DNA of 64,000 nucleotides from positions 98,029 through 162,028 of the forward strand of contig NZ_JADPEL010000006.1 of NCBI RefSeq assembly GCF_015667795.1, in the 5' to 3' direction. This document shows, piece by piece, positions 26,674 through 35,225 of the stretch (position 1 is its first letter; each line of letters opens with the position of its first letter). The translations under genes were made by a program, and so were the position numbers. A model generated the notes under the pieces. That model worked only from the letters and a program-made list of their open reading frames with translations, did no database searches and was not told the origin of the DNA. Origin of the DNA: Clostridium sp. D53t1_180928_C8. Its GTDB lineage: Bacteria > Bacillota > Clostridia > Clostridiales > Clostridiaceae.

Positions 26674-27837
26674 TTATTTATATTTTTCTGTTTCTACAGG
26701 TAACCCTTTTTTACTTAACTTATTCTCTATAATTTCTTTTATTATAGAATAGAATATCGCAAATAAAGGAACTCCTACTATCATACCTACAAATCCCATA
26801 AATTTAGCTGCAACTAATAATGAGAATAATATCCAAAATGCAGATATTCCAATTGAATCTCCAAGTATTTTAGGTCCAATTATATTTCCATCAATTTGTT
26901 GAATTACAATTATAATTATAATAAACCATAATGCTTGTATTGGAGATACAAATAATATAATTATTGCTGCTGGTATTCCACCAATAAAAGGCCCAAAGAA
27001 TGGAATAATATTAGTAACACCAATTATTACTGAAATTAATAATATATATGGCATTTTAAATATACTTAATATTATAAATGTTAATACACCTATTATAAAT
27101 GAATCTAAAATTTTACCACCAATAAATCTACTAAATGTCATGTTACTTTGAGTTGCTAATCTTAAAATAAATTTAGCTTTTTCTTCTGAACATACGGCAT
27201 ATACAATTTTTTTACCTAATGCCATAAATTTTTCTTTATCTATTAATATATAAATAGAAACTATTATTCCTATTATTATGTTTAATATGCTAGATGTTGC
27301 ACCTACTACAAAATTCCCTATTACTGGTACTAAATTACTTAATATTGTTATAATATATGTAATTGCTTCACCGAACTTATCAGTAATTAAATTAATATAT
27401 TCTGGCTGCAAATTTAAATTATCAACTATGTTATTGGTAACATTCGTTACATCATTTACATATTGAGGTATATTATTTACTAATCCAATAATACTATCCA
27501 TTAATTGAGGTAACACAAATTGTATAAATAAATATGTAATTATACTTGCAGTTATATACGTTAATAGTAATCCTATACCCCTCTTACCTGACTTTTTCAA
27601 CTTATTAAAAGCTTCATGTGATAATATATAATCCTCATAAAATCTTAAAATAAAATTTAATAAATAAGCTAATGCTCCTCCTATAATAAATGGCTGTAAT
27701 GTCCCCATAAAATCACTAATACTTGATTTTATTATACTCATCTGTGATATTCCTAAATATAAAAGAATACTTCCACAAATAACTAAAAATGCATATATTG
27801 CTATTGTTGCATATTTATTATTCCAATTTATTTTCAT
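26674..27837 (-). CDS. AI-2E transporter family (PerM/YtvI-like) membrane protein
   Basis: A 387-residue protein with about eight membrane segments. The family core is visible as GGALAYLLNFILRFYE, NIIPFFGPFIGGIPAAI and GNIIGPKILGDSIGISAFWILFSLLV, all typical of the AI-2E/UPF0118 family. Members include proposed autoinducer exporters and Na+/H+ antiporters, so the substrate remains open. TGGAGG precedes the ATG. No partner genes adjoin it. Confidence 0.9.
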   Translation of the reverse strand: MKINWNNKYATIAIYAFLVICGSILLYLGISQMSIIKSSISDFMGTLQPFIIGGALAYLLNFILRFYEDYILSHEAFNKLKKSGKRGIGLLLTYITASIITYLFIQFVLPQLMDSIIGLVNNIPQYVNDVTNVTNNIVDNLNLQPEYINLITDKFGEAITYIITILSNLVPVIGNFVVGATSSILNIIIGIIVSIYILIDKEKFMALGKKIVYAVCSEEKAKFILRLATQSNMTFSRFIGGKILDSFIIGVLTFIILSIFKMPYILLISVIIGVTNIIPFFGPFIGGIPAAIIILFVSPIQALWFIIIIIVIQQIDGNIIGPKILGDSIGISAFWILFSLLVAAKFMGFVGMIVGVPLFAIFYSIIKEIIENKLSKKGLPVETEKYK

Positions 27838-27942
27838 TTTTGTCCTCCATATTATAAAATAGTACTTTTATTTTAACATACTTTACATTAAAATTTTATT
27901 AATATTTTCTAAAGTTAATTATTTGTTTAAATTAAATCCAAA

Positions 27943-27978
27943 TGAAAAAGTCAGCAATAAAAATCACTGACTTTTCCA
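27943..27978 (-). terminator. terminator after the amino-acid permease gene
   Basis: The minus strand reads GGAAAAGTCAG, loop, CTGACTTTTTC just beyond the stop at 27986. Confidence 0.85.
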
Positions 27979-27985
27979 TTTAAAT

Positions 27986-29305
27986 TTATCCTAATTTATT
28001 TTTATGATAATTATATACATATATAGGTATACCTATTAACATTAATATGAATCCCCACATAACAGTTTCTGCACCAGAGCCATATATAGTCCAAATAACA
28101 TAGATAAATGCCAATAAAGGTAATATTGACTTTTTAATAAATATATTAAGATTAAATTTATTTTCCTCTTTAAAAGAAAGCATCATTTCTGCTGCTACAC
28201 TTAAAATGTAAACTGGCAAATAAGAAAGTGTTGCTAGTATTGTTACAAATGTAAATGTATCAACCATTCCCTTTTGAAAATTCATAACTAATAATATATT
28301 AACTAATACCGATCCAAATATTAATGAATTTATTGGTGTTCCAGTCCTTTCATCTAGTTTTCCAAAGAACCTAGGAAATACACCATCAACCCCTGCTGCA
28401 TACCCAACTCTAGCCGTTGATAAAAGCCATCCAATTACTGTTCCTAAGATACAAACAACAACAGCAATTGTTAATACTTTCCCAACACCACTTCCTAGCG
28501 CATTAGTAAGTATATCTGTAAGAGGTGCTGAACTTTGTGCAAGTTCTGAATTACTCATAGCTCCCATACTACCTATACTTATTAATAAATATATTATTGC
28601 GGCTATTAAAAGTCCATAAATTGTACTCTTTCTCACATTCTTCTCTGGATCTTTCAGTTCTCCAGCTGCCACCGTTGCACTTTCAAGTCCTATAAATGCC
28701 CAAAGTGTTGATGTTGCTGCTAATGGAATTGTACTAATTCCCTTTCCCTCTGGATACATTGGTAATATATTTGCTTTATCAAAATTTAAAAATGCAACTA
28801 TTATAAATAATGCAAAGAACCCTATTTTGAACACAGTAACAAAAGATTGAATTTTCCCTGCTTTTTTTACTCCAGCCATATTTATAAATGTAAAAATCCA
28901 TAAAATTGCACTTGAAAATATTATTGATACTAATGGATTATTTAATGCTGGAATCACCGCTGATGCATAACTAGTAATAGCAACTATTATAGCTGCATTT
29001 CCAATCCATGATCCATTCCAATAAAGCCATGCACTTAAAAACCCTGCAAAATCTCCAAAAGCCTCCTTGGTATATTGATAAGCTCCTCCTGTTGATGGAT
29101 ATTTTGTTCCAAGGTTTGCAAATGATATAGCAATTAGTATAGAACCAAGCGTTGTTAAAATCCATGCAATTATTGTAGCTCCTGGTCCTGAAACCTGCGC
29201 TAATGTTGATGGTAACATAAATACTCCAGAACCAATCATATTACCACAAACAAGCATTGTAGCCATAAAAAGACTAATTTCTTTTTTTAAACTCTTGTTT
29301 TCCAT
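27986..29305 (-). CDS. APC-family amino-acid permease, lysine-regulated
   Basis: A 439-residue, twelve-helix transporter of the amino acid-polyamine-organocation family. TM1 has CGNMIGSGVFMLPSTLAQVSGPGATI, the substrate-binding unwound glycine region, and TM6 has ATSTLWAFIGLESATVAAGELKDPEKNVRKS. The ATG at 29305 directly follows AAAGGAGG; a longer in-frame extension of 31 codons runs into the upstream riboswitch and is not translated protein. The lysine riboswitch at 29326-29553 indicates that the substrate is lysine or a lysine-related compound (strong inference). Confidence 0.92.
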   Translation of the reverse strand: MENKSLKKEISLFMATMLVCGNMIGSGVFMLPSTLAQVSGPGATIIAWILTTLGSILIAISFANLGTKYPSTGGAYQYTKEAFGDFAGFLSAWLYWNGSWIGNAAIIVAITSYASAVIPALNNPLVSIIFSSAILWIFTFINMAGVKKAGKIQSFVTVFKIGFFALFIIVAFLNFDKANILPMYPEGKGISTIPLAATSTLWAFIGLESATVAAGELKDPEKNVRKSTIYGLLIAAIIYLLISIGSMGAMSNSELAQSSAPLTDILTNALGSGVGKVLTIAVVVCILGTVIGWLLSTARVGYAAGVDGVFPRFFGKLDERTGTPINSLIFGSVLVNILLVMNFQKGMVDTFTFVTILATLSYLPVYILSVAAEMMLSFKEENKFNLNIFIKKSILPLLAFIYVIWTIYGSGAETVMWGFILMLIGIPIYVYNYHKNKLG

Positions 29306-29325
29306 TTTTCCTCCTTTGTTTGGGG

Positions 29326-29553
29326 TAAAAAAATAAGCCCAAAGGCTAATCTTTGAGCTTGTACTTACTAATAAACAAACACAAAGATAGCTCTCCACAA
29401 TTATTATTGTGACAGTTTTGCATATATTTTATACAAACCCAATATATAGATTTAAAGCATAGTCCATATACTTCGGCAATATTACCTTTCATATTAATTC
29501 ATCGTGCTTACCTCATTAATATTACTATTTAATATTGCAACCTCTATCTTTAC
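29326..29553 (-). ncRNA. lysine riboswitch (L box) with terminator
   Basis: Read on the minus strand, the leader begins with AAGATAGAGGTTGC and ends its aptamer with CTGTCAC, a short hairpin and TGGAGAGCTATCTT; the first and last parts pair as P1. Between them lie the L-box landmarks AGTAA, GAAAGG and TTGCCGAAG. After the aptamer come AAGCTCAAAG, ATTAG, CTTTGGGCTT and a run of T (terminator, 29326-29361). GCTATCTTTG can instead pair with CAAAGATTAGC (antiterminator), so lysine binding that holds P1 together favours termination. The permease ribosome site follows directly. Confidence 0.95.
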
Positions 29554-29741
29554 CCTATTTTTAATGAAATATAAATTTCAAAATACTTTTTTCGACATTT
29601 TACTACACATGTAATTTTAACAACTTTTAAACAAATGTCAACCTACTTTATATCCATATATGTAACTACAATTCTATATAATCATATTATATATACTAGG
29701 TGTAAAGCACCTAAAATTCAAAGGATAAAGGAGATTATAAG

Positions 29742-31247
29742 ATGTACTCTTTTAAAAACACCACCCCAATAAATGGATTTGATTCTAATAATTTAAACAA
29801 TTGCAGACAAAATAATTATGCTTTGTCAATAGCCCAATTAGGCGAATATATTTATATTGGTACTGGTAGAAATATAGTTTATAATATTATAAATAATATT
29901 TCCCCTGACAGTATTACTCCACTTTCGACCACTCCAATCGTAGCTAATAATTCTCCTGAAATTTGGCGATATAAACAAAATGATTCTATTTCCTGGGAAA
30001 AAGTTTACACTGTTCCAAAATATCTTCAAGTATCAGGTATTAGATTTATAGTTTCCCATAAACCCTTTAACGGAAATAAATATCTTTATGCATCTAGTTA
30101 TGGTGGAAATTTAAAAATATTCAAATCTACCAATGGAGTGAACTGGTTTCCTATTTCAGATATAATTCTTAAAGGAACTTCATCTAGATCAATGATAAGC
30201 CATAAAGGTAAATTATACATTGCTACTATTGATGAAATGCATTCTAGTAATACACCTTATTTATATAGCAGTATAGATCCAGAACTATATCCTTGGGAAG
30301 ATGTTATAGATTCTAGTAATCCATTATATGATAAATCAAAAAATCCTAATGGTTCTATAAGTGAAATGATAGTTTTTAATGATAAAGTTTATGTTTCTAC
30401 TAATAATCCTAATGGTGTTCAAGTTTGGAGAACAAATGATTCTACACCAAAATTAAATGACTGGACATTAATTGTTGATAATGGATTCGGAGACGCAGCA
30501 AATCAATATACTCTAAGCATGGGAGTTTACAAGAATTATCTTTATGTAAGCGGTACTAAAAGTCTTCCACTTTCTTGGCTTTCTCCAATAGGATGCGATA
30601 TAATAAGAATTTCAACTAACGATAGTTGGCAATTAGTCGTAGGTAGTAAACCAATACTCCCTTCTAATCCATCAAAAGGAGTAAGAACTGCTAGTTTATC
30701 TAAATTAAACTCTGGATTTAACAATCCATTTAACGTATATGCATGGCAAATTAAAGAATATCATGGCAAATTGCTTATTAGTACTTTTGATGCTTCAACT
30801 AATATGGAACTTATATTAGAAACTATAACTACAAATAGAGTAGAACTTGAAAATAAAATTGGTATTGATACAACTAATTCTCTTATTAAATTATATCAAT
30901 CTATAGTTTCACAATTAAATAATATTAAATATCCTTTTGGATTTGACCTCTATGAATCTATTGATGGTATTAACTTCACACCAGTATTTCTAAATGGATT
31001 TGCTAATAGATACAATTATGGTGGAAGAACTCTATTTATAGATTCCTCTGATACTCTCTACATTGGAACAGCTAATCCATTTCAAGGTTGTGAAATGTGG
31101 AAAGCTAAATTTAAATCTAATAACGCTTGCTGTTATTCACGACAAAAAAATTATAGATGTCTAGTATCAATAAAAAAAGAAATTAATGATAACTTTGAAT
31201 TGTTAGATAAGTATACTCCAATACTTTTAAATCTTATTTCTAAATAA
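29742..31247 (+). CDS. beta-propeller-like protein of unknown function
   Basis: A 501-residue protein that I cannot assign to a named family. It has no signal peptide, membrane segment or sorting signal. At least five internal repeats of the type LYIGT...G.E.WR..DG..W..V are visible (YLYASSYGG, LYIATIDEMH, VYVSTNNPNGVQVWRTND, LYVSGTKS, LYIGTANPFQGCEMWKAKF), which suggests a six- or seven-bladed propeller, similar in style to sialidase or kelch blades but without Asp-box motifs. The last ~50 residues are Lys-rich and helical. AAAGGAGA before the ATG fixes the start. It is a single-gene unit followed by a strong terminator. Confidence 0.8.
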   Translation: MYSFKNTTPINGFDSNNLNNCRQNNYALSIAQLGEYIYIGTGRNIVYNIINNISPDSITPLSTTPIVANNSPEIWRYKQNDSISWEKVYTVPKYLQVSGIRFIVSHKPFNGNKYLYASSYGGNLKIFKSTNGVNWFPISDIILKGTSSRSMISHKGKLYIATIDEMHSSNTPYLYSSIDPELYPWEDVIDSSNPLYDKSKNPNGSISEMIVFNDKVYVSTNNPNGVQVWRTNDSTPKLNDWTLIVDNGFGDAANQYTLSMGVYKNYLYVSGTKSLPLSWLSPIGCDIIRISTNDSWQLVVGSKPILPSNPSKGVRTASLSKLNSGFNNPFNVYAWQIKEYHGKLLISTFDASTNMELILETITTNRVELENKIGIDTTNSLIKLYQSIVSQLNNIKYPFGFDLYESIDGINFTPVFLNGFANRYNYGGRTLFIDSSDTLYIGTANPFQGCEMWKAKFKSNNACCYSRQKNYRCLVSIKKEINDNFELLDKYTPILLNLISK

Positions 31248-31271
31248 AATTATAATATTAAAAAAAATTAA

Positions 31272-31311
31272 AAATCACCTAATAAGCTTTTTTACCCTTA
31301 TTAGGTGATTT
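31272..31311. terminator. bidirectional terminator
   Basis: AAATCACCTAATAA / TTATTAGGTGATTT with T-rich tails on both sides, between the convergent propeller and radical SAM genes. Confidence 0.92.
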
Positions 31312-31324
31312 CTTCTCTTTCTTA

Positions 31325-32200
31325 CTATTTATTAAACCTAGTAGCATATCCACATTTTTGACATAAACTTTCTACTGCTACTCTTCTTGAAAAACCATTA
31401 TATATATTTGTAGCTCTTTCACCATTTAATATCTCTTTTAATGTTTTTGAAAAAACATTTCCTAATTCTAGGTTTCCATCACTATCTAAACAACATGGTA
31501 CAACAGTACCATCTGCTAAAATTCCTATTTGATTTCTAAGGCCATGACAAAAAACATTTTCTCCTAAAGTATCAATTTTTATATCTGGCCATTGAAATTT
31601 TTCTGCCATATTTAAATATACCTTATCTTTTAATTTAATTTTATTAGACTCCTGAAGCTTTTCTGACAGTGAAAATTTAAGTTCTAAATTTTCTTCAATC
31701 ATTTTTAAAATTTCTTTATTTAAATTATTCTCACCTTTTAAATCTTCAGTATCCATATTCCATAATCTTATAGCACAAATTATATTACTATTTTCTCTTG
31801 CCTTAATTATAAAATCGGTAACACTATTTAAGTATTCTTCTAGTTCTACTGTTTTTTTATTAGCTTCAAAGCTATGAAGTGATATATTTACTTGTCTAAC
31901 AGCATTTGAATTTATAATTTTATCTCCAACCTTATTTAATAAAGTTCCATTAGTTGTTAAATTAACATGAAGCCCTTTATCTCTACTCTCTTTTAGAAAA
32001 TATTCTATATTTTCATTTAATAAAGGTTCTCCCATTAAATGAAAGTATATATGATCTGTAAAAGGCTTTACTTGCTCAAGTATATACGTAAATTCTTCTT
32101 TATTCATAAATTTGTATTTTCTTTTAGTCTTTGGACAAAAGTTACAACTCAAATTACAAACATTCGTGATTTCTATATAAACCTTTTTAAACTTTCTCAT
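31325..32200 (-). CDS. radical SAM protein with SPASM-like C-terminus
   Basis: A 291-residue enzyme. The [4Fe-4S]/SAM motif is C15-x3-C19-x2-C22 (NVCNLSCNFCPK). HLMGEPLLN follows as the GGE-like motif, then NLTTNGTLLN. The C-terminal part has VVPCCLDSDGNLELGNV and SLCQKCGYATRF, fitting a shortened SPASM-type auxiliary cluster region. Such proteins modify peptides or proteins, or mature other enzymes; no precursor peptide is visible nearby. It lies about 50 bases downstream of a thioredoxin-like gene on the same strand. AAGGAGAA precedes the start. Confidence 0.88.
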   Translation of the reverse strand: MRKFKKVYIEITNVCNLSCNFCPKTKRKYKFMNKEEFTYILEQVKPFTDHIYFHLMGEPLLNENIEYFLKESRDKGLHVNLTTNGTLLNKVGDKIINSNAVRQVNISLHSFEANKKTVELEEYLNSVTDFIIKARENSNIICAIRLWNMDTEDLKGENNLNKEILKMIEENLELKFSLSEKLQESNKIKLKDKVYLNMAEKFQWPDIKIDTLGENVFCHGLRNQIGILADGTVVPCCLDSDGNLELGNVFSKTLKEILNGERATNIYNGFSRRVAVESLCQKCGYATRFNK

Positions 32201-32220
32201 TTGTTATCTTCTCCTTATAT

Positions 32221-32245
32221 AAAAACATAGGAGACTTCCCCTACG
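32221..32245 (-). terminator. weak terminator or attenuating hairpin between the thioredoxin-like and radical SAM genes
   Basis: The minus strand reads CGTAGGGG, loop AAGT, CTCCTATG, then TTTTTAT. Two pairs are G-U. It may let only part of the transcripts continue into the radical SAM gene. Confidence 0.55.
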
Positions 32246-32251
32246 CTTTAA

Positions 32252-32782
32252 TTACTTATCTAATCTTTTAAATGATATATACTCATACTTTTTACCAGTA
32301 ATAAACTTAATTAAATCTAACTGAATTAGATTATTATATCTCCCATTTCTCATCTCATCAATTATTTCTTGTGTTTTCTCCTTAGGATTACTTATTAAAA
32401 TATCCTTTACTCCTTTAGGAAATTCTACAAACTTTCTTATTACATTCTTTTCATTATCTAGAACCATAATAGCTGGTACCCTCAACTCTCCACATAACTT
32501 ATTTAATAATTCTTCATTATCTTTTTTCAATAAAAATCTTACTTTAATATTATCATTAAACTGGGAAAGTTTTATTAAAAATGGTAATATTGTTGCTGAA
32601 TCCTTACACATAGTTGAAGTTATAACTAATATTCTAACAGGTTTATTTAAAGTTATTATATCTCTTAGCCCCTCTTCTAAAATTTGGCCTTGTTCATATA
32701 ACTCATTGATAAATACCATTTCCTCTTCATTAGCGTTACTTAAATATTCCTCATAATCCATTAGATCAACATCTGTTAACAT
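32252..32782 (-). CDS. thioredoxin-family protein with a CxD active site
   Basis: A 176-residue cytoplasmic protein with a thioredoxin fold. The active-site segment is ITSTMCKDSATILPF, one Cys only, where thioredoxins have WCGPC; this resembles the thioredoxin_9-type proteins of Firmicutes with a CxDA sequence. The cis-proline loop is RVPAIMVLD. With no resolving Cys it cannot act as a classical dithiol reductase; a monothiol or binding role is possible. GGGGAG lies before the ATG at 32782. It is transcribed toward the radical SAM gene. Confidence 0.82.
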   Translation of the reverse strand: MLTDVDLMDYEEYLSNANEEEMVFINELYEQGQILEEGLRDIITLNKPVRILVITSTMCKDSATILPFLIKLSQFNDNIKVRFLLKKDNEELLNKLCGELRVPAIMVLDNEKNVIRKFVEFPKGVKDILISNPKEKTQEIIDEMRNGRYNNLIQLDLIKFITGKKYEYISFKRLDK

Positions 32783-32910
32783 ATTTTCTCCCCTAAATAA
32801 ATATATCTTTTTCTAAAATAAACTGGTTATTTTTTGTTTTTTATATACCAATTAATATTATCATATTTATTTAATTATTTCTACTGACCTTAATATTACA
32901 AGTTAAATGC

Positions 32911-32939
32911 TTGTAATAATATTCCTATATTGATATAAT
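32911..32939 (+). promoter_or_regulatory. candidate sigma-A promoter of gloA
   Basis: TTGTAA (32911-32916), a 17-base spacer and TATAAT (32934-32939), 38 bases before the gloA start. Confidence 0.7.
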
Positions 32940-32976
32940 TAATAAAATAATTTTTATATAATTTAGGAGGTATATT

Positions 32977-33357
32977 ATGTCTGTTAAAATGTTACATACT
33001 TGTATTAGAGTTATGGATTTAGAAAAATCATTAGAATTCTATAGAAATGCTCTAGGGTTAATGGAAACTAGAAGAAAGGATTTCCCTGAATATAAATTTA
33101 CTTTAGTTTATTTATCAGATAAAGAGGGTGGTTATGAATTAGAATTAACTTATAACTATAACCCTGAAAAACCTTATGAGCTTGGAAATGGCTTTAGTCA
33201 TATAGCTATAGGACATCCTGAAATTGAATCCTTAAGAGAAAAACATATATCTCTTGGTTACGAAGTAACTGATTTAAAAGGTCTTCCTGGAGAAGCCCCA
33301 CATTATTACTTTGTTACAGATCCAGATGGATACAAAGTTGAAGTAATTAGATCATAG
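32977..33357 (+). CDS. gloA: lactoylglutathione lyase (glyoxalase I)
   Basis: A 126-residue member of the vicinal oxygen chelate superfamily with two beta-alpha-beta-beta-beta modules. The metal ligands line up with those of bacterial GloA: H7 (MLHTCIRV), E56 (YELELTYN), H75 (GFSHIAI) and E122 (YKVEVI). The enzyme isomerises the hemithioacetal of methylglyoxal and a thiol. Clostridia often lack glutathione, so the thiol cosubstrate here is uncertain. TAGGAGG precedes the ATG. Confidence 0.95.
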   Translation: MSVKMLHTCIRVMDLEKSLEFYRNALGLMETRRKDFPEYKFTLVYLSDKEGGYELELTYNYNPEKPYELGNGFSHIAIGHPEIESLREKHISLGYEVTDLKGLPGEAPHYYFVTDPDGYKVEVIRS

Positions 33358-33360
33358 TTT

Positions 33361-33549
33361 AAATAAACTGCGAACTACAGTGAGAACGAAAAATTAATGA
33401 TATCACCGGAAGAAAGTATCATATAATAAGCTTTAGCTAGTTTTATTGAAATAATAATATAAATTCTTAGCGAAATTATATTACTTAATGGAGGTTATAT
33501 CATTAATTTTCGGCATCGCGGCATCTAAGCTTTAGTTCGCAGTTTATTT
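33361..33549. repeat. 189-bp nested palindromic element with 17-bp perfect terminal inverted repeats
   Basis: The ends AAATAAACTGCGAACTA (33361-33377) and TAGTTCGCAGTTTATTT (33533-33549) are perfect inverted repeats. Inside, CGAAAAATTAATGATAT pairs with ATATCATTAATTTTCG (one bulged base), and TAATATAA pairs with TTATATTA at the centre. It abuts the stop codon at 33552 and lies between two convergent genes. No coding capacity was seen. It may be a miniature mobile element or a structured RNA; a target-site duplication could not be set. Confidence 0.75.
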
Positions 33550-33551
33550 AG

Positions 33552-35000
33552 TTAGTTACCTATTCTTTTTCTTAATCTTTTTAATTCTTCAATTGAAGGA
33601 TAAGGTCTAGGATGTTTCAAAGCCTTATTTATATTTTCTAGAGCTTCCTTTTTCTTACCACTTCTGTATTCAGCATCTATTAAATAATATAAATATTGTG
33701 GCGTTTCTCTTGTTCTATCAATTAAATCTCTATAGTATTCTTCTACTTTTTCAAAATATCCTCTGTCATGTTTGAATGTTTTTTCTAAGTTTTCTCCCCT
33801 AAAAGAATATATTTGCACTTTATAAGCTTCTCCAGTTTCATGACTCCATAATGCAATATCCGACGTTCCACTTCTTCTATCTTCAAATTCTATTATCTCA
33901 ATTTTAGAGTAATTTATTTTATCACCTTTTAATAATTTATTAAATTTATTCTCCTTAAATTCTAATATATCTAAAACAGACCATATTGAACCTATTCTCC
34001 ATCCAATAAGAATATTATTATTAGATTTTGGCTTTAACTTCGCAATTCTTAAATCAGATATATCATACCCTTCACCTATAATTGTATCTAAATGAATTAT
34101 TTTATCTTGACTCTCTCTAAATATAGATAAATATTGAATCCCATTAGCTTTATAGCCACAAAGTATCTCATCACTTCCATCTCCATCAATATCCATATTA
34201 ATTAATCCATTACTACCTCCAAACTTATTTAAGTTAATAAAAGTTGAATCTTTAGGAAGTTGATTTAAAATCTTCTCTTTAATATCATTTGTTCTGGTCA
34301 TAATAGAAATATTTTCACCTTCATTAGTAATATATTTATTTAATACTTTTTCTTCATTACCCCTTAAAGAAATTACACTATTAATCTCGCCTAAAATATT
34401 ACTATTATTAATTCCTTTTATTGTTTGATAAACTAATAAATTAATTAATCCATCTTCTAAATTAACTATTAAATCTATCTTATTAATATATGAAACAATA
34501 GGATCCTCATTAGTTATTATTTTTCCATCCATATTATAAATTTCATTTAAATACTTTTTTTCAATATTTTCTATATTTAAAACATATTTTCTTTCAGCAG
34601 CTAGGCAATTAACTTCTATTGTATATTTATCTAAATACTTAGAAATACATTTGTATTTTTCTGAAAAAACTTCACCATTAAAACTCTCTACTAACTCACC
34701 ATTATCATATCTATATACAATAGCAATCGCATATCCACCTGAACCTCCTGTTTCTCCATAAATATATATGTCATCTTTTTTATCATTCGAAAACTTTCCA
34801 GTGAAAAGCTTAAGGTTGTATCCATTAATATTTAGCGGATACTCCTCTAAATTATCTTCTTCATCTTTAATAGTAATACTTGCTTTTTCAATATAATTAC
34901 TATCTTCATGTATATAGTCCCCTTTTAAAATTACCGTTTCTTCTTTACCTTTTCCATAAATATTTGCACTCTTTATATCAATAATAACTTCTTTTTTCAT
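33552..35000 (-). CDS. VCBS/FG-GAP-like repeat protein of unknown function
   Basis: A 482-residue protein without signal peptide or membrane segment. The sequence alternates short beta strands with acidic turns, and one clear calcium-binding-type loop is present, NMDIDGDGSDEILCG (about residue 270), as in FG-GAP/VCBS propeller repeats. GKFSNDKKDDIYIYGETGGSG is a second, related piece. The last ~70 residues look like a TPR-like helical pair (YYLIDAEYRSGKKKEALENINKAL). It resembles cytosolic VCBS-type proteins in spore formers but I do not recognise a named family. The ATG follows GGAGTAATT. Confidence 0.75.
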   Translation of the reverse strand: MKKEVIIDIKSANIYGKGKEETVILKGDYIHEDSNYIEKASITIKDEEDNLEEYPLNINGYNLKLFTGKFSNDKKDDIYIYGETGGSGGYAIAIVYRYDNGELVESFNGEVFSEKYKCISKYLDKYTIEVNCLAAERKYVLNIENIEKKYLNEIYNMDGKIITNEDPIVSYINKIDLIVNLEDGLINLLVYQTIKGINNSNILGEINSVISLRGNEEKVLNKYITNEGENISIMTRTNDIKEKILNQLPKDSTFINLNKFGGSNGLINMDIDGDGSDEILCGYKANGIQYLSIFRESQDKIIHLDTIIGEGYDISDLRIAKLKPKSNNNILIGWRIGSIWSVLDILEFKENKFNKLLKGDKINYSKIEIIEFEDRRSGTSDIALWSHETGEAYKVQIYSFRGENLEKTFKHDRGYFEKVEEYYRDLIDRTRETPQYLYYLIDAEYRSGKKKEALENINKALKHPRPYPSIEELKRLRKRIGN

Positions 35001-35225
35001 AATTACTCCATTATAAATTGCTAATACTATATACTATTCTTTGATTCTATAAAGTGCAAATATTTATTAAGTTTATACACATTTAGTTACAATTACTCAT
35101 ATTTATAATTAACATTTCTTCTATTTAAAACATTTTTAGTAAAAATACTACATTTTTTGTTAAATTATTAGTATAATTATTTAAAGAGCATAAATTTAAT
35201 ATACCGCACTTAATTGGGGGGAATA

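Noticed and set aside
29306-29398. N-terminal extension of the APC permease by 31 codons
   Set aside because: It is read from the riboswitch terminator region; the true ATG at 29305 follows AAAGGAGG.
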